Source: an uncultured Methylobacter sp. (GTDB lineage: Bacteria; Pseudomonadota; Gammaproteobacteria; Methylococcales; Methylomonadaceae). Taken from it: 5,178 nucleotides of DNA. This document shows, piece by piece, positions 1 to 4,836 of the stretch. The notes beneath the pieces were generated by a model. The model saw nothing but the letters and a program-made list of their open reading frames with translations. It was not told the origin of the DNA and made no database searches. The position numbers and the translations under genes were made by a program. The DNA is taken from positions 1 to 5,178 of the forward strand of contig CAIKYI010000603.1 in assembly GCA_903831545.1 (NCBI GenBank). Reading direction: 5' to 3'. Every line of letters begins with the position of its first letter. Within the stretch, counting starts at the first letter, position 1.

Positions 1-401
1 ATCCAAAGTGCCAAATGCCGGTTTGGTTTATTAAAGTAAAGATGCCCGCTGACCAGCAAAGATAACAAAATATTCATCAGTGGAAAAAGCATGCTGGATA
101 AAAAAACCAGTATCGCAACGCCCCACATTTGTTCGTTAAATAACATCGCCACACCCGACCATAAAGTTCCTGCCTTGTTACTGCCTAGTACCTTGATACC
201 CATCAACGGCATGATATTGGCCGGAACTATGAAAATTAATCCGGCAATAGATAGCGCAAATGTTCTTTCGATACTTTGTTTGCGCGGTCGTTGCAGTAAA
301 CACCCGCAACGTGGGCAATGTACTTTATCACCAACCACAGGCTTAGTCGGGTTAAGCAATAAATCACACTCGGGGCAGGCGGTGAAGTTTATTTGGTTCA
401 T
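1..401 (-). CDS. pqiA: PqiA/LetA-family inner-membrane protein, N-terminal part (cut by left edge)
   Basis: Reading the minus strand from the ATG at 401-399 gives 133 residues with no stop before the edge. An in-frame TAA about 40 bases upstream makes this ATG the only possible ATG start, although it lacks a clear Shine-Dalgarno. Residues 9-34 hold two CxxC pairs (C9/C12 and C29/C32, plus C34), a zinc-ribbon-like or rubredoxin-like knuckle. Next come a basic stretch (RPRKQSIER) and a first membrane segment at about 47-67 containing PANIMPLM, the pattern typical of PqiA. A second membrane segment spans about 92-119. Known for the family: PqiA and LetA (YebS) work with MCE proteins PqiB/LetB in lipid transport between inner and outer membranes. 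If the family organisation holds, an MCE-protein gene would follow beyond the left edge. Only the first module is visible, so I cannot say whether this is a one-module (about 200 aa) or two-module (about 400 aa) protein; the symbol is family-level. Confidence 0.88.
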   Translation of the reverse strand, partial: MNQINFTACPECDLLLNPTKPVVGDKVHCPRCGCLLQRPRKQSIERTFALSIAGLIFIVPANIMPLMGIKVLGSNKAGTLWSGVAMLFNEQMWGVAILVFLSSMLFPLMNILLSLLVSGHLYFNKPNRHLALW

Positions 402-433
402 GTTAATGAAAAAATATGCAGCGTGTACCTGGT

Positions 434-462
434 ATTATCCATGCAGAAGCAACTGTTGTCAT
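434..462 (-). promoter_or_regulatory. Sigma70-like promoter for the PqiA-family gene
   Basis: On the minus strand, ATGACA (462-457) and GATAAT (439-434) are separated by exactly 17 bases. Each hexamer matches the sigma70 consensus at five of six positions. Transcription would start near 427, leaving a short leader of roughly 25 bases before the ATG at 401. This is the best promoter match in the window; it is read by eye and not demonstrated. Confidence 0.5.
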
Positions 463-767
463 TTTGTGCTTTAAAGTGCGCAAACAATACGTAAGGCGAA
501 TGCCCGCCAAGCCTATGCCCGACTTACAGGTGTTTTTATAGATTTTCCTCCGGATAACGGGTTCCCAACCCTGTCAAACCAGCAGAATTACAGATGTAAT
601 ACCTCGCCCACTTCGCCATTAAAGTTGCTGTTTAGTGCCCCGTTTTGCTGGCTATCTACGCACAAAATTAATAAATTCCATTCCCTTGTTGCATTAGCGC
701 GTAACTGTCGATAAAGTTCCGCCAACTATTTACTTTGATTGCATGAATTCACCAAGAGAATATACAC
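463..767. other. Divergent intergenic region without a gene
   Basis: I see no convincing reading frame on either strand. A small perfect hairpin, GGGTT-CCC-AACCC, lies at 559-571 without a T-tract. Just upstream of the pentapeptide gene there is only a weak plus-strand promoter candidate: TTGCAT at 689-694, 17 bases, then TAAAGT at 712-717. Its leader would be about 45 bases. The purine run AAGAGA about ten bases before the ATG at 768 is the likely ribosome-binding site. Confidence 0.4.
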
Positions 768-1544
768 ATGAAAATCCATTTTTACGGTCTGGGCTTGTTG
801 GTCGCTATGTTTTGTCTGCCAGCATCGGCGGCAGAACTTAATCGATCAGCAGTGGAACAGCGTCTTGCCAAGGCCGATAAAACCCATCTCGCTCAATTGC
901 GTCGCAAAAACCTGACCGGACTGGACTTGTCAGGGCTTGACTTTAGAAATGCTGATTTGTGGGGGGCTGACTTACGTAATGCCAATTTAAGCAATAGCGA
1001 TTTATCCGGACTGAATCTGGATTTAACCGTAATGTCCAAAATCAACCTGTCCGGCGCCAACCTGTCCAACACCAGTATTTTTGGCGTACATATGGGCGGT
1101 GCTAATTTGACCAAGGCAAATCTTGCCAGCAGTCGCTTTATTGCCAATCTGGACCGTTCCAATCTTAGTAATGCCAATCTGTCCCATGCAAACTGGGGTG
1201 TGGACATGAAGAACCAGCCTATGGGTTTAATGCGGGTCAGCCTGAATAATGTCAATTTATCGGGTGCCAATCTATCCGACGCCAATCTTAATCGTGCACT
1301 GATGCGTCACTCCAATCTTTCCGGAAGCATATTAAAAAATACAGTGCTATTTGGCGCCGATCTTTCCGGCGCTAATTTGACCGATGCCGATTTATCCGGG
1401 GCGGATTTATCAGAAAGCAAACTTGAAGATGCTGATTTTACAGGCGCCAACCTTGCGGGCACCCGATTTGGCGGCATTAAAGACAAATCTGTATTGAAAG
1501 GTTTAATCTCCAGTAAAAATCTTGAAGCGGCAATCTTTGAATAA
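768..1544 (+). CDS. Exported pentapeptide-repeat protein
   Basis: This encodes 258 residues. Residues 1-21 form a typical Sec signal peptide: a Lys near the start, a hydrophobic core at about 7-17, and A19-S20-A21 as a likely cleavage motif. No lipobox is present, so the mature protein should be soluble in the periplasm or secreted. From residue 47 to about 235 the chain is a run of A(D/N)LXX-type pentapeptides, about 35 in all, with Leu, Phe or Met at the centre. Four repeats make one turn of a right-handed quadrilateral beta-helix, so the fold would be eight to nine coils. The first block (about 47-145) has a one-residue slip near residues 121-131. A non-repeat break around 143-156 (core WGVDMKNQPMGLMR) separates it from a very regular second block (about 157-235). 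A short non-repeat tail caps the C-terminus. Some family members mimic DNA and bind gyrase (Qnr, MfpA), but the signal peptide argues against that; the function is unknown. It is flanked by long gaps, so it is probably transcribed alone. Confidence 0.92.
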   Translation: MKIHFYGLGLLVAMFCLPASAAELNRSAVEQRLAKADKTHLAQLRRKNLTGLDLSGLDFRNADLWGADLRNANLSNSDLSGLNLDLTVMSKINLSGANLSNTSIFGVHMGGANLTKANLASSRFIANLDRSNLSNANLSHANWGVDMKNQPMGLMRVSLNNVNLSGANLSDANLNRALMRHSNLSGSILKNTVLFGADLSGANLTDADLSGADLSESKLEDADFTGANLAGTRFGGIKDKSVLKGLISSKNLEAAIFE

Positions 1545-1576
1545 GAATCCAAAAGGCTAAAGACACTTATTGATGA

Positions 1577-1655
1577 CCCGTAGCCTGGAAAGGCTTCGGG
1601 CCGTCGATACCAAGTCTGGGCCTAATGCTGATCTTCAGCACCATTATCTTGACGG
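1577..1655. other. Compact stem-loop cluster downstream of the pentapeptide gene
   Basis: Two hairpins lie within 80 bases. The first (1577-1600) has arms CCCG-t-AGCCT and AGGCT-t-CGGG around the tetraloop GGAA, a GNRA type on the plus strand. The second (1626-1640) pairs TGCTGA with TCAGCA around TCT. The second is enclosed by CCGTC (1601-1605) pairing with GACGG (1651-1655), so the whole can fold as two adjacent helical domains. No T-tract follows the first hairpin, so it is not a classical intrinsic terminator, though it may stop or stabilise the pentapeptide mRNA. It could also be an interspersed repeat or a small structured RNA. I do not recognise a known RNA family. Confidence 0.4.
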
Positions 1656-1972
1656 GCAATCCCCACGCTTTGTCAGCCCTGCAACATTCACTCCGACTTC
1701 GAGTACACAGCTAAAGCCCCTTTGCATAAGTTAATGCTTTATTTTTCGTTAGCTCATCACAATTTCTTGCAATAGCTCACAAGAGTAAGCTTTAAATGAT
1801 TGGCTGCCTATTTATTATGTTAGATAAAAGCTCACCGAATCTAAATCACATTTTACTGACTGGACACGCCTGCCAATAAAGACGAAAATGCACTAAAGCT
1901 TAAAACATTTACTTTCCGCCACAACGCCAATAAAACCGTCCGCTTAAGTTTTACCCGTAAGAGAGCAACATA
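1656..1972. other. Intergenic region upstream of the sensor kinase
   Basis: No convincing gene is visible here. The segment becomes AT-rich from about 1730. AGCTCA occurs three times on the plus strand (1751, 1774 and 1829), the last two as AGCTCAC; this could be a binding motif or chance. The sequence GAGAG at about 1961-1965, roughly seven to eight bases before the kinase ATG, is its probable ribosome-binding site. Confidence 0.35.
1767..1796 (+). promoter_or_regulatory. Weak candidate promoter for the sensor kinase
   Basis: TTGCAA at 1767-1772 is followed after 18 bases by TTTAAA at 1791-1796, each matching four of six sigma70 consensus bases. The implied leader of about 170 bases is long, so a closer and poorer promoter is equally possible. 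Tentative. Confidence 0.2.
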
Positions 1973-3364
1973 ATGTTTACCCGAACAAAAAGACCGTTTG
2001 GTGCTGCCTTGCGCAGCCTGTTTTTTTTTATCTTATCCAGATCCCGACAAGTCATAATCGACTGGTTTGCCATACCTTGTTTCGATATAAAAAATGAACA
2101 TCAGGCCCGGCAACAACTTCAAACCAATCTCATAAACACCTGGAAAATCGGAATATTAACTAGCGTAATCTATTTCATGGTTTTTATTGCTTTGGTTGCT
2201 TTAAACAACGATTTATCAGAGATCAAAGCCATTGCCTACTGTTTTACAGCCGCAACGCTCATCACTTTATTTGTTAAATTTCAACGAAATACCAAAATCA
2301 ACCAATTTGCCAAACTAGCCATAATTCTTTGGCCGGCGGGCCTTATCGGGCTTTTAATGCTAACTGAAAGCACTGTTTTCTATAATCAAATCTGGCTAGG
2401 CCTATTACCGGTTTATTTCTTAACCTACGGGCAACTGCTTATGTCATTTTCTGCCTCATTAACTGTAGGTTTACTAACAATGATGGCGATACCCATAAGC
2501 GGCTACCTGATTGGCATTGAAACCACGGCACTACTGCCCTCAATGACAATACTTCTGACCCTCAATATGTTCGGTTTCTGCAATCGCTACCAACTGGAGG
2601 CTCACGCCCGACAGCTGTTTCAAGAGCGTCGCAAAGCAGAACAAGCGATGGCAGAAAAAACATTATTCTTAAGACAACTTAGTCACAATCTCAGGCAACC
2701 GTTAAATGCCCTGAACTGTTATGCCTCGGTGCTCGATGCTGCCTTCATAGATCATCAAAACCAGCAAAACCAATTATTTCAACAGATGGCTGGCAAACTG
2801 GGCCTGGCTATTGATGATCTTAACTGCACATTCAACCGCATTCTCGATATCGCCAACCTGGAAACCGGTCAGCAAACAACTCAACTTGCAGACATTAATA
2901 TCAATCTCTTGCTATCCAGATTGGAAAACCAGTTTTCTCAACAGGCCGCCAAACGAGGCTTAAAGCTTATCATCCAGCAACGCACACGCCCTCCCTACAG
3001 CGTTTACAGTGATCCAGGCATTTTGAACCAAATTCTCGGCAATCTGATCGACAATGCCATCAAATATACTCAAACCGGCTGGGTAATCGTCGCTGCGGTT
3101 AAATCCAATGGCAACCAACTTAAAGTGCATGTCCGCGATAGCGGCATCGGTATTGACAAGGAACATCATACGGCCATATTTAAAGAGTTTTTCCGCTGTA
3201 ATAGCCCCCAGATAGATACTCACGGTCTGGGTATCGGCCTGGCTTATGTCATAAAAGCGGTAGAATGCTTACCGAAGCATAACCTGCAAGTCTCCTCACA
3301 ACTGAACAGGGGCAGCGACTTCCAACTCTGCCTGCCGACTTTAAAAACAGATCAGCCCATGTAA
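1973..3364 (+). CDS. Membrane-bound sensor histidine kinase (HisKA-HATPase)
   Basis: The product has 463 residues. After a short basic, partly hydrophobic N-terminus, six probable membrane helices span about 58-78, 84-101, 113-131, 139-157, 161-181 and 186-203, with very short loops. Sensing is therefore probably within the membrane; there is no large periplasmic domain. A charged helix (about 205-235) leads into the HisKA dimerisation domain, with phosphoacceptor His238 in the H-box SHNLRQPLNAL. The ATPase domain carries the N-box (N357 to N361, NLIDN), G1-box D389-SGIGI, F-box FKEFF (403-407) and G2-box GLGIG (418-422), so it should bind ATP. There is no PAS, HAMP or receiver domain, so it needs a separate response regulator. 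The convergent NarL/FixJ gene next door is the natural partner. The H-box has Asn239 where an acidic residue is usual, and Gln at +4. A run of nine T lies at 2021-2029 in codons 17-19. The signal is unknown. Confidence 0.93.
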   Translation: MFTRTKRPFGAALRSLFFFILSRSRQVIIDWFAIPCFDIKNEHQARQQLQTNLINTWKIGILTSVIYFMVFIALVALNNDLSEIKAIAYCFTAATLITLFVKFQRNTKINQFAKLAIILWPAGLIGLLMLTESTVFYNQIWLGLLPVYFLTYGQLLMSFSASLTVGLLTMMAIPISGYLIGIETTALLPSMTILLTLNMFGFCNRYQLEAHARQLFQERRKAEQAMAEKTLFLRQLSHNLRQPLNALNCYASVLDAAFIDHQNQQNQLFQQMAGKLGLAIDDLNCTFNRILDIANLETGQQTTQLADININLLLSRLENQFSQQAAKRGLKLIIQQRTRPPYSVYSDPGILNQILGNLIDNAIKYTQTGWVIVAAVKSNGNQLKVHVRDSGIGIDKEHHTAIFKEFFRCNSPQIDTHGLGIGLAYVIKAVECLPKHNLQVSSQLNRGSDFQLCLPTLKTDQPM

Positions 3365-3393
3365 CTCAAAGCTATTGCAGTTGGTATCGGCAT

Positions 3394-4059
3394 TCAATTT
3401 CCTACCTCAGGGTGCCCAAAGACAACGCCTTTTTCAAAAACCTTAAGTACAAGTTCTGTCCTTCGCGCCACGCCAAATTTTAAAAAAATAGTCCGTATAT
3501 GATTTTTAACCGTCTGCTCTTCTATCCTTAACTTGCGGGCAATCTCCTTGTTGCATTTGCCTTGCACCAGCAAGCCCATAACTTCAAATTCTCTGGGGGT
3601 CAGCCCTAAATCTGCAGGATCAGAGACCGGCCATATTCCCACCCCGAAAGGTTCTCTCGGCAACTGTGGCCACATGACAGATGCGGGCAAATAAACCCGC
3701 CCGGACAAGACATCCCTTAACGCCTCGACAAATTCAAGTCGCGACAAGGTCTTGGCAATAAACCCCATTGCGCCCAATCGTAAAGCTTCAAACACCAACT
3801 TCCTGTCGTCAAGCCCGGAAAACATAACTACACATAAATTTGGAAAATCTTCGCGTAACGCCTCCAAGCCCTTCAGCCCACTCTTGCCGGGTAACTGAAT
3901 ATCCAGCAATACCAAATTTAAGGGATTGGCCCAGGCGATAGCCAACCCGTCATCAAAGCATTCTGCTTCAAAAACCTGCAGCCCGGAAAATATCTGCTTC
4001 AACAAACAGGCAACTCCGTCTCTGGCGCAGAAATGGTCATCGATAACAAGGACATTCAT
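3394..4059 (-). CDS. NarL/FixJ-family response regulator (receiver plus LuxR-type HTH)
   Basis: The product has 221 residues and the usual two-domain build. The receiver (about 1-120) has the acidic pair D7/D8, phosphoacceptor D53 in LLDIQLPG, the switch residue S81 and the conserved K103 in IAKT, so every residue needed for phosphorylation is present. A linker of about 30 residues leads to the LuxR/GerE helix-turn-helix at about 151-208. That domain starts LTPREFEV and carries GKCNKEIARKL and the recognition helix around EQTVKNHIRTIFLKFGV. Phosphorylation should drive dimerisation and DNA binding. The gene converges on the sensor kinase with 29 bases between the stops and no terminator seen there, so the two mRNAs may overlap at their 3' ends. 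The ATG at 4059-4057 gives a start directly at the beta-1 strand (MNVLVIDDH), which fits the family; its Shine-Dalgarno is weak. The partner kinase and target genes are inferred from position only. Confidence 0.94.
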   Translation of the reverse strand: MNVLVIDDHFCARDGVACLLKQIFSGLQVFEAECFDDGLAIAWANPLNLVLLDIQLPGKSGLKGLEALREDFPNLCVVMFSGLDDRKLVFEALRLGAMGFIAKTLSRLEFVEALRDVLSGRVYLPASVMWPQLPREPFGVGIWPVSDPADLGLTPREFEVMGLLVQGKCNKEIARKLRIEEQTVKNHIRTIFLKFGVARRTELVLKVFEKGVVFGHPEVGN

Positions 4060-4080
4060 AAATTAGAAAGCTCATGATTA

Positions 4081-4109
4081 AAAATATAAGCTTAATTGTA
4101 GTAGGTAAA
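4081..4109 (-). promoter_or_regulatory. Candidate sigma70-like promoter for the response regulator
   Basis: On the minus strand TTTACC (4109-4104) is followed after 17 bases by TATTTT (4086-4081). An overlapping TATATT (4088-4083) would sit at 15 bases. The -35 is imperfect, which would suit an activator-dependent promoter. The perfect palindrome centred at 4136/4137 lies about 60 bases upstream of the implied start site. Confidence 0.35.
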
Positions 4110-4113
4110 AGTT

Positions 4114-4190
4114 GGCTTAGGTTAGATGCAGTACTTAAGTACTGGTACGAGAGGAGGATGGAGACAGCCTAAGTTACGATGTAACCTAAG
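4114..4190. promoter_or_regulatory. Palindrome and CCTAAG repeat cluster, candidate operator region
   Basis: At 4129-4144 there is a perfect 16-bp palindrome, CAGTACTTAAGTACTG. It is framed by a nine-base inverted repeat, CTTAGGTTA (4116-4124) and TAACCTAAG (4182-4190). The core CCTAAG occurs a third time at 4169-4174, in the same direction as and 16 bases from the 4185-4190 copy. Between those two lies another small inverted repeat, GTTAC-GAT-GTAAC (4173-4185). The cluster lies directly upstream of the response regulator promoter and on the way to the small-gene pair. It may bind a dimeric regulator, possibly the neighbouring NarL/FixJ protein; the end of a mobile element is the alternative. 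Confidence 0.4.
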
Positions 4191-4437
4191 ATAACAGTTA
4201 ACACTGAGTTAAGGCGATTTTCCGGGAAGAATATATACCCGAGCGGCTGGTATTTTTGACCATTTTCTTCGCTGTAAAAATAGCTACATAGCTCGCTATG
4301 CCCCTGTTTTTTGGCTCCGGCAATTGCTGTATCGCCTGCATCCATGCAGTCGTTGAAAATAAATATCTGCTTCAGGGATAGCAGGTGTATTAAGTTTAAA
4401 ACCCCTTTTATTAATAAAACACTTTAGGAGAATTGGA
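4191..4437. other. Long intergenic region, possibly a decayed or interspersed element
   Basis: No well-supported gene is seen. Two near-palindromes stand out: CATAGC-tc-GCTATG (4287-4300) and CTGCAT-cc-ATGCAG (4336-4349). The minus strand has an open frame from an ATG at 4345 to a stop at 4169 (58 residues, starting MDAGDTAIAG), open further upstream without another ATG. It has no ribosome-binding site and runs through the repeat cluster, so I do not call it a gene. It could be a relic or part of a dispersed repeat. Only weak promoter-like pieces are visible for the downstream small gene, for example TTGACC at about 4256-4261. Confidence 0.3.
4426..4430 (+). promoter_or_regulatory. Strong Shine-Dalgarno for the 105-residue small gene
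   Basis: AGGAG lies seven bases before the ATG at 4438. This is a near-ideal site and the strongest in the window. It is the main reason to accept the short, unrecognised frame as a real gene. Confidence 0.75.
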
Positions 4438-4755
4438 ATGAACGAATGTGACCTACCTCGTGGAATTGAAGCATCCTCATTAGTTGATATTTCCAAGCTT
4501 AATCTGAAAGCTGACGCTTCTGATAGAGTTGCCATGAAAATAAGCGAAGCTGTGCTGGCTGAATACGCCTCTCTACGGAAACCTGCCAGTCTGGTCGTCG
4601 CCGGAAGGCTATCCGATATATTTCATAGTCCCATCGACAAAAAATGGGAATGGATAGGACTACTAGCACTTGATTTGAGTATTTTACGTGAAAGATGTTT
4701 TGCTACTTTAGATGAGTCAGTTCCTCAACTCCTCAAAAACACAATAGCCGATTAA
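4438..4755 (+). CDS. Uncharacterised small protein (105 aa), first gene of a small-gene pair
   Basis: I do not recognise this protein. It has a strong Shine-Dalgarno seven bases upstream and good codon structure. It is soluble-looking: no signal peptide and no clear membrane helix, though residues 70-88 (core WEWIGLLALDLSILRERCF) form an amphipathic to hydrophobic helix. A mixed helical middle (about 28-62) includes EYASLRKPASL and VVAGRLSDIF. The only cysteines are C4 and C87. The next gene starts 81 bases downstream on the same strand, after a strong hairpin, so the two are probably co-transcribed. Small size, high translation signal and a hairpin before the next gene resemble the arrangement of a small abundant component ahead of lower-expressed partners; that is inference. 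It has no leader-core split, double-Gly motif or repeated Cys/Ser core that would mark it as a peptide precursor. Confidence 0.72.
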   Translation: MNECDLPRGIEASSLVDISKLNLKADASDRVAMKISEAVLAEYASLRKPASLVVAGRLSDIFHSPIDKKWEWIGLLALDLSILRERCFATLDESVPQLLKNTIAD

Positions 4756-4778
4756 CCTTCGTTACTTTAAAAATCAAA

Positions 4779-4816
4779 GGTAAAACTCCACTCGTTTAAG
4801 GGGGTGGGGTTCTACC
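4779..4816. other. 15-bp stem-loop between the two small genes
   Basis: Arms 4779-4793 (GGTAAAACTCCACTC) and 4802-4816 (GGGTGGGGTTCTACC) pair at 14 of 15 positions on the plus-strand RNA: twelve Watson-Crick pairs, two G-U and one A-C mismatch, with an eight-base loop. No T-tract follows on the plus strand, so full termination is unlikely there; partial attenuation or mRNA processing fits better. On the minus strand a T-rich run follows, which could terminate leftward transcripts. Long hairpins of this ACCCCAC/GTGGGGT type also occur at ends of IS200/IS605-type elements, so an element remnant is an alternative. The hairpin ends ten bases before the Shine-Dalgarno of the next gene. Confidence 0.6.
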
Positions 4817-4836
4817 AATGGCTTTAGGATTCGAAT

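Noticed and set aside
91..474. 127-residue plus-strand open frame
   Set aside because: It is the antisense of the PqiA-family gene, has no recognisable domain or ribosome-binding site, and covers the opposite-strand promoter.
893..1552. Two minus-strand frames of 130 and 81 residues
   Set aside because: Both are mirror frames of the pentapeptide repeats; their periodic Leu/Ala/Pro/Lys composition follows from the repeat DNA.
1573..1734. Short plus-strand frame starting ATGACCCGTAGC
   Set aside because: It has no ribosome-binding site and runs straight through the stem-loop cluster; its composition looks random.
1838..1854. TCACA half site considered as a CRP operator
   Set aside because: The left half at the required spacing does not resemble TGTGA.
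2960..3223. 87-residue minus-strand frame
   Set aside because: It lies entirely within the ATPase domain of the kinase, whose N, G1 and F boxes are plainly encoded on the plus strand.
4145..4155. GTACGAGAGGA, identical to the core of the 23S rRNA sarcin-ricin loop
   Set aside because: The match is only 11 bases, the flanking sequence does not match 23S rRNA, and no rRNA is nearby; probably chance.
4287..4316. Near-palindrome followed by a T6 run, considered as a terminator
   Set aside because: The two-base loop is too tight for a good hairpin, the stem is weak, several bases separate it from the T run, and no upstream plus-strand gene needs terminating there.
4296..4535. 79-residue minus-strand frame
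   Set aside because: It overlaps the start of the 105-residue plus-strand gene, which has a strong Shine-Dalgarno; this frame has none and shows no recognisable domain.
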